Assembly (NCBI GenBank): GCA_013204595.1
Contig: JABMNK010000054.1
Coordinates: 39,827 to 103,826 of the forward strand
Direction of reading: 5' to 3'
From: Flammeovirgaceae bacterium
GTDB taxonomy: Bacteria > Bacteroidota > Bacteroidia > Cytophagales > Cyclobacteriaceae
DNA length: 64,000 bases
A program made the position numbers and the translations under genes. Positions 54,595-64,000 of the stretch are shown here, one piece after another; the first letter of the stretch is position 1, and each line of letters begins with the position of its first letter. The notes beneath the pieces are model-generated. The model saw nothing but the letters and a program-made list of their open reading frames with translations, did no database searches and was not told where the DNA came from.

Positions 54595-55959
54595 ATGACT
54601 ATTTTCAAGGTGTGTATTCCCCTACTTGCCATCTTATTTTTTGTAAGCTGCGAGGACAAACCCGCTATCAATTACGTAATACTTTCAGGCACTATTAAAC
54701 ATCCAATAGGAGATACGATAAAGATCAGAGGCAATAATATTGAGTATCAAATTAGCCTCGCACCTGACAGCACCTTCCTTGATACACTCACCTTCCTTGA
54801 AGCGGGCTACTTCACGCTAATTCATGGTGAAATAGCCACCCTATATTTAGAACCTGGCTACCAAATAGACCTTAAACTAAATACAACCGCCTTTGATGAA
54901 AGTTTGACCTTTACAGGGGTTGGCGCTGAACCAAATAATTATTTGATCAAAAAATTAATTAATAAAGAAGCCCTTATCCCAAGCTATAAGGAATTTTATT
55001 TATTAGAAGAGCTGGAATATGTATCCAAAAACCAAGAAATCAAAAAAATAATAGATCGCTCGCTAGATTCACTGAAATTTACGTCGCCTTCTTTTTATGA
55101 ATTGGAATTGAGGAATATTGAATACGATTATCTGACCATGCTCGTTTATTATGAATCGAGTCACGCCTATTACACCGAAAATACTGTATTTAAAGCTTCT
55201 GATACCTTACTAGCCCCTTTTCGGGATTTCGATTATGACAATAGTACGGACTATGAATATTTGCCCAGCTATCGGAATTTAGTCGCGTCAAAATTCGTGA
55301 ATTACCAGACAATTATGAGCTATCCAGATACGATCTCCTATGTAATGGACAACATCAAACAAATAAAAAGTGAAAACATTCGAAATGGCTTAATGAAGTC
55401 CTTTCGATATTATTTATCACCCTCTTTTGGTGCCCTCACGCCACTTTATGAAGGTATCATGGAGATTTCAACCAATGAGAAAGATAAAGAAGAAATAACC
55501 ATTAAATATGAGAAGGTTAAGAAATTATCCAAAGGTGCACCAGCCCCGAAATTCAATTACACAAACTATGCGGGAGGTAGCCTTAGTATGGAGGATCTCC
55601 TTGGCAAATATATTTATTTTGATATCTGGGCTACTTGGTGTGGGCCCTGCATTCAAGAAATCCCTTACTTAAAGGAGATCGAAAAAAATTATCACGGATC
55701 AAATATTCAATTTGTAAGTGTTTCTATTGATCCGATAGAAGATTTAGACAAGTGGAAAAAATTTGTCGCTGAAAAAGCACTTGGTGGAATCCAATTGTAT
55801 GCGGATGGTGATTGGAGTGCTTCGATTATCACGGATTATGCCATAGAGGGTATCCCAAGGTTTATCCTTGTCGACCCCAATGGTAATATCGTCACTGCGG
55901 ATGCCCCACGCCCGTCAAATCCCCAATTAACTGCGCTTCTTGATGTACTCACTCAATAA
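54595..55959 (+). CDS. TlpA-like thioredoxin-fold lipoprotein
   Basis: 454-residue lipoprotein (lipobox VSC19). The N-terminal part (about 28-120) is a DUF4369-like beta domain (LSGTIKHPIGDTIKI) and the middle is helical. The C-terminal 135 residues are a TlpA/AhpC thioredoxin fold with Cys349-Gly-Pro-Cys352 in FDIWATWCGPCIQEIP, and cis-proline in GIPRFILVDPNG. Such proteins reduce periplasmic disulfides, for instance in cytochrome c maturation, which would be relevant to the several c-type cytochromes here. It stands alone after the beta-oxidation operon. Confidence 0.9.
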   Translation: MTIFKVCIPLLAILFFVSCEDKPAINYVILSGTIKHPIGDTIKIRGNNIEYQISLAPDSTFLDTLTFLEAGYFTLIHGEIATLYLEPGYQIDLKLNTTAFDESLTFTGVGAEPNNYLIKKLINKEALIPSYKEFYLLEELEYVSKNQEIKKIIDRSLDSLKFTSPSFYELELRNIEYDYLTMLVYYESSHAYYTENTVFKASDTLLAPFRDFDYDNSTDYEYLPSYRNLVASKFVNYQTIMSYPDTISYVMDNIKQIKSENIRNGLMKSFRYYLSPSFGALTPLYEGIMEISTNEKDKEEITIKYEKVKKLSKGAPAPKFNYTNYAGGSLSMEDLLGKYIYFDIWATWCGPCIQEIPYLKEIEKNYHGSNIQFVSVSIDPIEDLDKWKKFVAEKALGGIQLYADGDWSASIITDYAIEGIPRFILVDPNGNIVTADAPRPSNPQLTALLDVLTQ

Positions 55960-56550
55960 AAAAAATAATTTTTCTCAAACAATAGCAGCGAGGTTGATGA
56001 TGCGTGAGTCTGTGGTTAGCTACCTAAGATAATTATCGAATTATTATCCTTTTTTCTCCTTTTTTATGCGCTTATCGGCTTTCTTTTCCTTCGGCGTTTT
56101 AGTGGCTTCTTTTTTTACACTTTTCTTGACGTCTTTACTTTTTGACATGGTCTTTGTTATTTAAGCTCTAGAATATTTATTACCAAATATGGATAGTAAT
56201 TTCAATATAACGATTAAAAATTCAGACAAAATAAATGAAATACTTAATATTCTAAAATAAACCGAAGGCCGGTTAACGCAAATGATTACGCAAAGCGGCC
56301 CACCTCATCGCGTTAAAGATCCCTGCAATATCTAATTAGATACTATTCACTCTTGGACTTAATCAGAGACTCCGTTCGATTTGATTAATCAATCGTTAAC
56401 AATCGCAGTATAAAGTAGTAACTTCGCGCTTTCAATTGCGATGAGTGCTTCATTTTTTATCCACTTTTATCCACCGAAATATTATTGTTCTTGTATGACT
56501 GTTTCAACCAAATCATCAGTTGTGCCCGTAGGCATCCGTAAACTATATCT
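55960..56550. other. 591-base gap between TlpA and SulP genes
   Basis: Contains the 34-codon lysine-rich gene on the minus strand (listed separately). The remainder (56149-56550) shows a 7-base inverted repeat TTAACGC/GCGTTAA (56273-56279 and 56310-56316) of unknown meaning and no further gene. Confidence 0.5.
56044..56148 (-). CDS. Lysine-rich 34-residue small protein
   Basis: MSKSKDVKKSVKKEATKTPK followed by EKKADKRIKKEKKG and TAA. It has 16 lysines in 34 residues, no hydrophobic core, and is likely disordered and nucleic-acid binding. I recall similar tiny KEKK-rich proteins in other Bacteroidota, which is the reason to call it, but no function is known. It has a clear ATG and stop and no overlap with other genes. 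Chance cannot be excluded at this length. Confidence 0.55.
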   Translation of the reverse strand: MSKSKDVKKSVKKEATKTPKEKKADKRIKKEKKG

Positions 56551-58080
56551 ATGAAAAAATATTTCAATATTTTTAATCTATCACAAAAAGTCGATTACAA
56601 GACGGAAATATTGTCAGGACTTACGGTAGCCCTGGCTTTGGTACCAGAAGCAGTCGCTTTTGCCTTAATTGCTGGGCTTCCACCACTTACTGGCCTTTAT
56701 GCAGCCTTTGTCATGGGGCTGGTGACGGCAGTTCTTGGCGGGCGCCCAGGCATGATTTCTGGTGCTACTGGTGCAGTGGCGATCGTGATTGTAGTTTTAG
56801 CAAAATCGCATGGCATTGAATATATTTTTGCAACCGTAGTACTGGCAGGACTCATCCAAATGGCTGCGGGATTTTTAAAATTAGGCAAACTTATTCGGCT
56901 CGTACCACACCCGGTAATTTTCGGCTTCGTTAATGGCCTAGCCATCATTATCTTCATGTCCCAACTTGACCAATTCAGAGATGCGTCGGGTAATTGGTTG
57001 ACAGGGCCTCCCCTTTTCATCTTACTCGGATTGGTGGTGCTCACGATAGTCATTATTTATGGATTACCCAAGTTGACAAAAATCATCCCTGCCTCTTTGA
57101 CGGCAATTTTGGTCGTTTTCGGACTCGTGAGTTTCTTTGGTATTGAAACCAAAACAGTAGGAGACATCGCCTCGATCAAAGGTGGGTTTCCGCCATTTCA
57201 TATTCCTTCCGTACCCTTTAGTCTAGAAACTTTTCTCTTAATTTTTCCATATGCAGCCATCGTGGCAGGTGTTGGACTGATTGAAAGTCTATTGACTCTC
57301 AATATTGTAGATGAGATTACCGCAACGAGAGGTCATGGAAACAAGGAAGCTGTGGCACAAGGACTAGCCAATATGCTTTCAGGAATGTTTTCAGGAATGG
57401 GTGGCTGTGCCATGATTGGTCAGAGTTTAATCAATATTTCAAATGGTGCCCGCGCAAGATTATCTGGCATAGTGGCCCCCGTGATGTTATTGATGTTTGT
57501 GATGTTTGGTGCAAATTTGATTGAAAAAGTACCGATGGCCGCATTAACCGGTCTGATGATTATGGTCGCCATTGGAACCTTTGAATGGGCCAGTCTGAAA
57601 ATCTTTAACAAAATGCCTACATCTGATATTTTCGTAATGGTTCTGGTCACCTTAGTCACCGTTTTTCTCCACAATTTGGCGTTGGCTGTCATTATTGGGG
57701 TCATTATAGCGGCTTTGGTTTTTGCTTGGGACAACGCCATTCGTATTAGGGCAAGAAAATCAATAGATGATTTTGGTATTAAACATTATGAAATCTATGG
57801 CCCTTTATTTTTTGGCTCTGTAATCGCTTTTAATGACAAGTTTGATGTGATCAATGATCCAAAAGAAGTCATCATTGATTTTGCCGAAAGTCGCGTAGTA
57901 GATATGTCTGCCATTGAGGCCCTCAATAAGATCACTGAGCGCTATCAAAAAATGGGCAAAAAGATTCACTTAAAGCATTTAAGTCCGGACTGTAGGATTT
58001 TATTAAAAAATGCCCACGAACTAATTGATGTAAATGTGCTTGAAGATCCTACCTACAAAGTCCTCGTGGATCGAATTTAA
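56551..58080 (+). CDS. SulP-family anion transporter with STAS domain
   Basis: 509-residue SLC26/SulP transporter. The membrane part (about 20-385) opens with EILSGLTVALALVPEAVAFA and contains GLYAAFVMGLVTAVLGGRPG, MISGATGAVAIVIV and the GNKEAVAQGLANMLSGMFSG segment. The C-terminal STAS domain (about 400-505) includes VVDMSAIEALNKI with the Ser that is phosphorylated in related anti-anti-sigma factors. The bacterial family carries sulfate, bicarbonate or dicarboxylates; the ion here is undetermined. It stands alone. Confidence 0.93.
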   Translation: MKKYFNIFNLSQKVDYKTEILSGLTVALALVPEAVAFALIAGLPPLTGLYAAFVMGLVTAVLGGRPGMISGATGAVAIVIVVLAKSHGIEYIFATVVLAGLIQMAAGFLKLGKLIRLVPHPVIFGFVNGLAIIIFMSQLDQFRDASGNWLTGPPLFILLGLVVLTIVIIYGLPKLTKIIPASLTAILVVFGLVSFFGIETKTVGDIASIKGGFPPFHIPSVPFSLETFLLIFPYAAIVAGVGLIESLLTLNIVDEITATRGHGNKEAVAQGLANMLSGMFSGMGGCAMIGQSLINISNGARARLSGIVAPVMLLMFVMFGANLIEKVPMAALTGLMIMVAIGTFEWASLKIFNKMPTSDIFVMVLVTLVTVFLHNLALAVIIGVIIAALVFAWDNAIRIRARKSIDDFGIKHYEIYGPLFFGSVIAFNDKFDVINDPKEVIIDFAESRVVDMSAIEALNKITERYQKMGKKIHLKHLSPDCRILLKNAHELIDVNVLEDPTYKVLVDRI

Positions 58081-58311
58081 TCGCACTTAACTGATCATAA
58101 ATAATTCAACGATTTCAAGAACATACTAATCGTACTTACTCGAAACGATTTCGTATCTACATGAAAAACATCCATCGTCAACACCCCCTCCCTTAAGCGA
58201 TCTGCTATCAAAGAGATACATGGGTCCTGATAGAGCTAATGTATCTGTTACAGAAACTAAAAGAACAGTGATCCTAATCAGAAGGATTACACGAACCTAT
58301 TGAAGTATTGA

Positions 58312-60393
58312 CTACAAACCTAATTCCTTCAAAAAGGCCTTGTTATTTGGCGCTCTACCCAAAAATTCCGCTACTAACGCTAGTGCGTCCTCTGAGCTTC
58401 CTTTGGCTAGAATGATGTCTCTATAACGCAACCCAGTCTTTTTATCAAGAATGCCATTTTCATCGAATAGAGAGAACATATCTTGCGCATAAACCAAAGA
58501 CCATAAGTAACCATAATAACTTGAACCGTAACCATCCAGGTGTCCAAAAGCTGCTTGAAAATGAGTACCTTCAACATAGGGCAATGGTAAAATATCGTTT
58601 TGAACTTCTCGCAGCACGTCTGTAGTGGTTTGATCTGTGTTGGGATCAAATTTATCATGAAGGGTTAGGTCATAAGTACCATAAAAGACTTGACTAGAGG
58701 CGGCGATCCCAGATCCAACATTTTTGGCGGCTAGCATTTTATTAAATAAGGCTTCGGGCATGACCTCTCTCGTCTGGTAATGTTTGGCGAAAAGTTTGAC
58801 GGCATCATAATTCCAAACCCAATTTTCAAAAATCTGTGAGGGGGCTTCGACAAAGTCACGGGCCACATTGGTGCCCGATTGCGCATATATCTCCGAGGTA
58901 GTCATCATTTGATGTAATACATGGCCAAATTCATGGAAAAATGTCTCAACTTGACTATGAGGCATAAGGGCAGGTTTATCGGGAGTCGCTTCTGGAAAAT
59001 TACATACCAATGTAGCCATTGGTATTTGATACCCATTAGGCGTCATCCGGCCGTTAATCATACCGAAACAGGCCGCATGATTATATTTGTTGGCCCTTGG
59101 ATGTAAATCCAAATAAAAGATTCCTTTCAGTTTCCCTTCTTGGTAAACCTCAAACATCCTTACATCTTTCTGCCATACAGAAGGATTTAGAACCTCTTTG
59201 TATTCAAGGTCAAATAGCGTTTGTGTAATGCTGAAAAGTCCCTCAATGACATCCTCCAATGCAAAATATTCTTTAACTTTTTCGGCATCCAATTGATATT
59301 TTTCATTAAGTAGGATATTGGAATAAAAGCTACTTTCCCACGACTTCATTAAGTCCAAACCCCCTCCATGACTTGCTTTAATCGCCTGAAGCTCTTGCAA
59401 ATCCAACGCCGTTTTGACTTTCAAATCCTCTTTGAGCTTGGTCTCAAATGCCCAAACAGTTTGAGGATTCTTGGCCATTCTATCAGCTAGTCGATACGCA
59501 GAATAACTCTGGTATCCTAAGCGTTTTGCCATCTCCAATCTTTTCTGAAGTAGCTGCTTTAAAACTGCTAAATTTTCTGGTGCCGCCCTGTTTTGGTATT
59601 TTAAATAAAGTGCCTTTCTCGCCGACTCAGATTTACTGTATTTCATAAAAGGAAGGTAAGACGGATAAGAAAGATCCACTTTAAAAGTACCATCCTCTTG
59701 CTTTCGTGCTGCTCGATAATCTTCAGGCAATCCATCCATATCTCCTTGCTTGACAATTAAGAACTGATCATCCTCTGCAATGTTTTTTGAAAACTGATCA
59801 CTTATTTCGGCAAGTTCATCATTGATTGATTTCAATAGATCCCTATCCTCTTTGATTAGCGCAAACCCATTACGCTCAAAATCAGCAATACTCTCCGATA
59901 CAAATTTGTCCTTATGACCAGCTAACTGCTTAGCTTCTTCACTATATCCATATGTCTTTATCGCCTTATATAAGTCTTCATTTAGGCTAATTTCATTACC
60001 ATATTGACTCAATTCAGTATTGGATTCCATCGCACTATTCCGAATGGCTGAGTCAGGGTGCGTATAGGCCATCAAATAAATAGGTGAAGAAATCGAAACA
60101 AATTCAGACAGCATTTGATCATAAGCACGCATGGTATTTTCGAAGGTTCTATCGCCCTCTTCTATCTTTACTATCTCTGCAATGGTGGCATTACTAATAC
60201 GTTGGATAGCAGTCACCGCTTCTCTGATATCCTCTGCTGTCAATGCCGCAAAATCGACCGGTTGATTAAAGGTATTAAAAAGTGGATTTTCAGAAGTTGT
60301 TTCATTCTGGTCCTTATTTGGGGATTGTGCACATGCGACTACAAATAATAAAATAGACATCAAAGCCCAAAATCTAGTATTTCTCATATTCAT
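58312..60393 (-). CDS. dcp: M3-family zinc metallopeptidase (peptidyl-dipeptidase Dcp-like), lipoprotein
   Basis: About 693 residues from the chosen start at 60393 (MNMRNTRFWALMSILLFVVA then lipobox Cys21); an ATG six bases later and one at 60435 are alternatives. Zinc site His487-Glu488-x-x-His491 in FFHEFGHVLHQMM with Glu516 in ARDFVEAPSQIFENW, plus YLDLHPRANKYNHAACFGMI and the helical Dcp lid upstream. Dcp-like enzymes remove dipeptides from peptide C-termini. The lipid anchor puts it in the periplasm, as in other Bacteroidota. Single-gene unit. Confidence 0.93.
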   Translation of the reverse strand: MNMRNTRFWALMSILLFVVACAQSPNKDQNETTSENPLFNTFNQPVDFAALTAEDIREAVTAIQRISNATIAEIVKIEEGDRTFENTMRAYDQMLSEFVSISSPIYLMAYTHPDSAIRNSAMESNTELSQYGNEISLNEDLYKAIKTYGYSEEAKQLAGHKDKFVSESIADFERNGFALIKEDRDLLKSINDELAEISDQFSKNIAEDDQFLIVKQGDMDGLPEDYRAARKQEDGTFKVDLSYPSYLPFMKYSKSESARKALYLKYQNRAAPENLAVLKQLLQKRLEMAKRLGYQSYSAYRLADRMAKNPQTVWAFETKLKEDLKVKTALDLQELQAIKASHGGGLDLMKSWESSFYSNILLNEKYQLDAEKVKEYFALEDVIEGLFSITQTLFDLEYKEVLNPSVWQKDVRMFEVYQEGKLKGIFYLDLHPRANKYNHAACFGMINGRMTPNGYQIPMATLVCNFPEATPDKPALMPHSQVETFFHEFGHVLHQMMTTSEIYAQSGTNVARDFVEAPSQIFENWVWNYDAVKLFAKHYQTREVMPEALFNKMLAAKNVGSGIAASSQVFYGTYDLTLHDKFDPNTDQTTTDVLREVQNDILPLPYVEGTHFQAAFGHLDGYGSSYYGYLWSLVYAQDMFSLFDENGILDKKTGLRYRDIILAKGSSEDALALVAEFLGRAPNNKAFLKELGL

Positions 60394-60572
60394 AATAATC
60401 AACGGTTTATAATAAATCCTAAAATAGCCTTGCATCCTTATTTTGAATTTGCCTACTCAAAGATATCGGAACACTCATTTTAATCCAATTTTTTTATATA
60501 GTGGGCATAACTTAAAAAACTAACAAAGCGTGGACAATATATGCCTATTAGCCTAAAATGATACTTTGAACC

Positions 60573-62174
60573 TCATCGTAACTCAAGAATCATATCCGCT
60601 GCTTTTTCAGCTATCATAATGACTGGAGCGTTGGTGTTCCCTGAAACAATCGTAGGCATGATTGATGCATCTACTACCCGCAACCCCTTAATTCCATGTA
60701 CTTGTAATTTTTCATTCACTACGGACTGATCGTCATGACCCATCTTACAGGTGCCCACAGGATGATATACCGTTTCTACCGCCTTTCTTATGTGTTCAAT
60801 AATGCCCTCATCTGTTTCATCCAAAGGAGCTATTACCGATTTCCGAAAGGGACGAAAGGCGGTCGCTCTCGAAACTTCCAACGCCTTTTTTACACCTGCA
60901 ATGAGTACTTGTAAGTCTTCCTTATCCGACAAAAAATTGGGTTGAATCAAAGGTGCATCCATTGGGTTGCCGGAGGTCAATGAGACAAATCCTCGGCTTT
61001 TTGGTCTTAGTAAGGTAGGTGCAATCGTATACCCATCAGTGGTAGGATAGGTCTTGGTATTATAAAGATCTGGTACATAGTCGTTGCCTATATGAAGAGG
61101 GGTGAAATGAAATTGGAGATCAGGTTGAGCTCCTTCATTCAAAGAAAAAAATGCCGTTGCTTCCAGCGCACTGCATGCCAAGGGGCCTTTATGAGTAATC
61201 AAATACTTGATCAGGACTTTCACTTGATTCATAGGCTTAAAATAATGATTAAATCCTTCTTGCTGAAGTGCCAAGCTGGAAACATTAATAAAGAGATGAT
61301 CTTGTAAGTTTTGTCCCACCCCAGGTACCTCTTTTTTTACCGGTATTTGATGGCGTTTCAATATCTCTTGAGGGCCTATGCCTGATAGCATGAGTAACTG
61401 AGGGGATTGAAAAGTACCTGCTGATAAAATGACTTCCTTTGAAGCATAGACTTTTTGAATACTGCCTGACTTCAGATAAGCCACGCCCACTGCGCGATCA
61501 TCTTCAATCAATATTTGACTGACCATCGCCTGGGTGACAACCCTCAGGTTGGGACGACTCAGTATTGGTTTTAAAAATGCCGCTGCTGTGCTATGTCGTT
61601 TACCGTCTTTGATCGTAAATTGAAAAAAACTAGCACCCGCCTGATCGGCTCCATTATAGTCTTCGTTTTTGGGTATCTCTATTTCCTTGCAAGCCTCAAC
61701 AAAAGCCGCTGCAAAAGGTGTTTGAAATCGTTTGCCGAGTGTCACATTTAATAGCCCCTCTTTTCCATGATATTGACCTCCAAAATCTTCGTTATTTTCA
61801 GATTTCTTGAAATACGGCAGCACCTCTTCAAATGACCAACCCGGATTACCCAAAGCCGCCCATTCATCATAATCAGCCTTATTACCTCTCACATAAGCCA
61901 TGGCATTGGTTGAGCTTGAACCTCCGAGTGTTTTACCTCTGGGTAGGTACATCCTACGCATATTCACATGCGCCTGAGGTTCTGTGGAAAATCCCCAATC
62001 TACCGTCGAGCGATGAAGATTTCCATAACCCCCAGGGATTCCGATTTCAAGCTTGCTATCAGGTTTACCTGCTTCCAATAGCAGCACTTTATAGGAAGGA
62101 TCGGCCGAAAGTCGATTGGCCAAAACACACCCTGCTGACCCTGCTCCGATGATGATATAATGATAAGCATCCAT
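60573..62174 (-). CDS. GMC oxidoreductase (choline dehydrogenase-like)
   Basis: 533-residue FAD alcohol oxidase/dehydrogenase. N-terminal FAD loop Gly10-x-Gly12-x-x-Gly15 in YIIIGAGSAGCVLANRLS, then LPRGKTLGGSSSTNAMAYVR (GMC signature 1), SAGTFQSPQLLMLSGIGPQE (signature 2), and catalytic His in VYHPVGTCKMG with the Asn in VSGNTNAPVIMIAEKAADM. It resembles BetA, but the family is broad and no betaine aldehyde dehydrogenase lies nearby, so choline is only one candidate substrate. Single-gene unit. Confidence 0.92.
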   Translation of the reverse strand: MDAYHYIIIGAGSAGCVLANRLSADPSYKVLLLEAGKPDSKLEIGIPGGYGNLHRSTVDWGFSTEPQAHVNMRRMYLPRGKTLGGSSSTNAMAYVRGNKADYDEWAALGNPGWSFEEVLPYFKKSENNEDFGGQYHGKEGLLNVTLGKRFQTPFAAAFVEACKEIEIPKNEDYNGADQAGASFFQFTIKDGKRHSTAAAFLKPILSRPNLRVVTQAMVSQILIEDDRAVGVAYLKSGSIQKVYASKEVILSAGTFQSPQLLMLSGIGPQEILKRHQIPVKKEVPGVGQNLQDHLFINVSSLALQQEGFNHYFKPMNQVKVLIKYLITHKGPLACSALEATAFFSLNEGAQPDLQFHFTPLHIGNDYVPDLYNTKTYPTTDGYTIAPTLLRPKSRGFVSLTSGNPMDAPLIQPNFLSDKEDLQVLIAGVKKALEVSRATAFRPFRKSVIAPLDETDEGIIEHIRKAVETVYHPVGTCKMGHDDQSVVNEKLQVHGIKGLRVVDASIMPTIVSGNTNAPVIMIAEKAADMILELR

Positions 62175-62407
62175 TGGAAAAAACTGTTAAATTTGATTTT
62201 TTAAAGTATCTAGCTAAATGGAACCCTAATATTAGCTGCCCTTTGCCAACATTAAACCTTCATAATTTATCATTTAAATTTGATTTTACAATAAGTCACA
62301 CCAAATTTCTTAAGCTATTATCATATTCAAACCTTCATTCATTTTCAAAAAGGGTTACCCACTTAAGCGTATTCTCCAAAAACACTGTGTTTATACTTTA
62401 TTAGTGA

Positions 62408-62692
62408 TCAACTACCACTAAAAGGTGTGCCAAAAATACCTACCGCAAGCTCAGCCCAAGTGATCAAAAGCAATATTAAGAGAAAAAAGCATAACACAAT
62501 TTGATGATTGATTTGGACAACCTTCCGTAAGACGAGCTCAATAATCAGTACGGCGATCAACAATAAGGCGCCAGCTACCACAAAGTCAAAGGAAGCCCAA
62601 TTTACTTCGCTCGTAAACTGCATCGTAACTAAAGGTATCAGTAAAATGAATCCTCCAAGCAAGATCATCAAGGTCAGTCTACGGTTGTTCAT
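62408..62692 (-). CDS. Small three-helix membrane protein of unknown function
   Basis: 94 residues with three hydrophobic segments (about 8-25, 35-55 and 65-88) joined by short basic or polar loops (RKVVQINHQ). No motif is recognised. It is separated by 35 bases from the MFS gene upstream on the same strand and may be co-transcribed with it. Confidence 0.65.
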   Translation of the reverse strand: MNNRRLTLMILLGGFILLIPLVTMQFTSEVNWASFDFVVAGALLLIAVLIIELVLRKVVQINHQIVLCFFLLILLLITWAELAVGIFGTPFSGS

Positions 62693-62727
62693 AAACTAAA
62701 GATAATAAATAAGAGAAGGAATATTTC

Positions 62728-63924
62728 TCAAAAACTATTCAAACTGACCTTTTTGTTCCTTGCCAAGGCAATTAATCCCAAAATGGGGCCAAGGGCCAAA
62801 ATCATGAATAACCCGTCAGATTCAATCACTTCTCGTAAGCCGTTGATCAACTGAATGCTGATAATAGTGATTGAAAAGCCGATACAATTCACGATTGTTA
62901 GTGCTGTCCCCTTCATTGCTATAGGCGCGTTTTGAGCCACCAATGTTGAAAACAAAGGCGAGTCAGCAATCACGCAGATGCCCCAAAAAAGGAGGAATCC
63001 GATAAACAAACTTTCCAATTCAATTGAAAACATCAAAGGAGAAAATAAGCAGCAAATACAAGACAAAAGCAAGGCGATAAAGGCCGTTCGTTTGGTGCCC
63101 AGCCTTTGCGCAACATAGCCCCCCAATACACAGCCAAATCCACCGATACCAATCACAAAAAATGACATCAAAGAGAGGTTAAAGGTACTCGTAGGGTGCC
63201 TCGTCAGGTACGTCTTAAGAATCACCGGGACGAATGCCCAAAAAGCATATAATTCCCACATATGACCGAAATAACCAATAGCCGCTGTCCGAAAGGGTTG
63301 GTTCTTAAATACCTTTAAAAAAGCCGATAACTGGATGCGCTGGCTTTTTTTTTGATACGGACCATTAGGGACTAACCACATCATCAGTAGTCCCCCCGAC
63401 ACTGCGAGTGCCGACGTTGCCATCATTACAGATTTCCATTCGACAGTAGCCATCAACTCTTTCAATAAATGAGGAAAGGCAGTTCCAAGCACAAGTGCTC
63501 CTACCAAAAATCCAAGTGATTTTCCCAATCCCTTTTCATAATGATCCGCAGCAATTTTCATACCCACTGGATAAATACCCGCCAGAAAAAAACCAGTCAA
63601 AAAACGAATAGATAGGATGCTTACTAGGCTATGTTTTTCCCAAATCATGCCCATATTGAAGAGCGCCCCAAATAGTGCACAGTAGAAAAATACCTTGGAA
63701 GGTGAAAAGCGATCTGCAATGGACAACATCGCAAACAGCAGCGTTCCTGAAATAAACCCAAATTGGACCGCCGAGGTAAGGTGCCCCAGGGCACTCGATT
63801 GAAGGTTAAAGGTCAGTGCAAGATCACTCAACACCGCATTCCCAGCAAACCACAGGGAAGTGCAGCAAAACTGGGCAATAACGATGGTCGGAAGGAGATA
63901 AAAGGAACGTTTCTCGATCATCAT
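62728..63924 (-). CDS. Major facilitator superfamily transporter (CynX/NarK-like plan)
   Basis: 398 residues, 12 helices. The N-half has FAGNAVLSDLALTFNLQSSA, LFAMLSIADRFSPSKVFFYC (loop 2-3) and RFLTGFFLAGIYPVGMKIAA (helix 4). The C-half has MWELYAFWAFVPVILKTYLT and GCVLGGYVAQRLGTKRTAF. The substrate is unknown. A second ATG directly follows the first. The 76 bases after it to the window end hold no recognisable feature. Confidence 0.88.
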   Translation of the reverse strand: MMIEKRSFYLLPTIVIAQFCCTSLWFAGNAVLSDLALTFNLQSSALGHLTSAVQFGFISGTLLFAMLSIADRFSPSKVFFYCALFGALFNMGMIWEKHSLVSILSIRFLTGFFLAGIYPVGMKIAADHYEKGLGKSLGFLVGALVLGTAFPHLLKELMATVEWKSVMMATSALAVSGGLLMMWLVPNGPYQKKSQRIQLSAFLKVFKNQPFRTAAIGYFGHMWELYAFWAFVPVILKTYLTRHPTSTFNLSLMSFFVIGIGGFGCVLGGYVAQRLGTKRTAFIALLLSCICCLFSPLMFSIELESLFIGFLLFWGICVIADSPLFSTLVAQNAPIAMKGTALTIVNCIGFSITIISIQLINGLREVIESDGLFMILALGPILGLIALARNKKVSLNSF

Positions 63925-64000
63925 TGCTTTTTATGAAAAGTGTATGTCGTCAAATAAAAGTGGACTTTTTCAGATATAAATTAAGCGAGTGTTGATACTA

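Noticed and set aside
60573..62174. Confident assignment of the GMC enzyme as choline dehydrogenase BetA
   Set aside because: The signatures are shared by the whole GMC family, and no betaine aldehyde dehydrogenase or BetI-type regulator is next to it.
62174..62404. 76-codon plus-strand frame upstream of the GMC gene start
   Set aside because: Composition (many Phe, Leu, Ser, Asn) is that of AT-rich non-coding DNA, and it sits in the promoter side of the reverse-strand GMC gene.
1..64000. tRNA or rRNA genes, CRISPR arrays, transposases, integrases, prophage genes
   Set aside because: None seen on either strand while reading. Only the tRNA-like part of tmRNA shows a GGTTCGAATCC arm.

Overview
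The window looks like chromosomal DNA of an aerobic, pigmented, probably marine or aquatic member of the Bacteroidota. Cytophagales-type is my inference and is not proven. Support comes from the tgt-LptF/LptG gene pair, the Bacteroidota-typical small families Lacal_2735 and TIGR03643/DUF2805, a tmRNA tag GEDSYAMAA, AT-rich leaders with TAnnTTTG-type -7 boxes, many lipoprotein signals, and a CrtI-CrtB-CrtZ-lycopene cyclase pigment operon. I see no tRNA, rRNA, CRISPR array, prophage or transposase.

Layout. 1-11.6 kb is mostly housekeeping: a partial recN, fabI, ispE, a reverse-strand tgt-lptF/G-EamA exporter operon, an ECF sigma factor followed by rsmG, a PLP decarboxylase and a sirtuin, then an MscS channel and a nitrilase. 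A stretch at 9.48-9.59 kb carries a Crp-like palindrome, two adjacent hairpins and a clear intrinsic terminator, and may encode a small RNA. The tmRNA gene ssrA (11.73-12.12 kb) has its own terminator. Just after it, 12.6-19.6 kb holds a four-gene exported redox block of a type best known from Planctomycetes and Verrucomicrobia: a Tat-exported NHL propeller, a PSCyt1/DUF1549/DUF1553 protein, a Tat-exported DUF1501 protein, and a membrane cytochrome c with LRR, chitobiase-like and discoidin-like domains. metZ, an IorA/IorB-type molybdenum hydroxylase and a DUF885-like lipoprotein follow.

25.8-43.1 kb is the most coherent biology: a light and photo-oxidative stress region. It contains Lacal_2735 and TIGR03643 small proteins, an antenna-less photolyase-like flavoprotein, a second photolyase/cryptochrome, and a flavin reductase. 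After an aromatic amino acid hydroxylase, a CDP-alcohol phosphatidyltransferase and a PQQ dehydrogenase comes a CarH/LitR-like B12 photoreceptor repressor. It is divergent from SRPBCC-TetR-ABC1 kinase-glutathione peroxidase-photolyase, and the carotenoid operon converges on that last gene. The regulator keeps the W-x9-EH and E-x-H-x-x-G motifs that bind adenosylcobalamin in CarH. A model that fits is: light inactivates the repressor, then photorepair, peroxide defence and carotenoids are expressed together.

43.4-64 kb is metabolic: a sugar porter plus GH16 beta-glucanase lipoprotein; an ECF sigma/anti-sigma-like/outer-membrane-barrel operon; a three-gene beta-oxidation operon (acyl-CoA dehydrogenase, thiolase, FadB/FadJ-type bifunctional enzyme); a TlpA-type thioredoxin lipoprotein; a 34-residue lysine-rich protein; a SulP transporter; an M3 peptidase; a GMC oxidoreductase; and an MFS transporter. 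All calls rest on reading motifs by eye. No database search was run.
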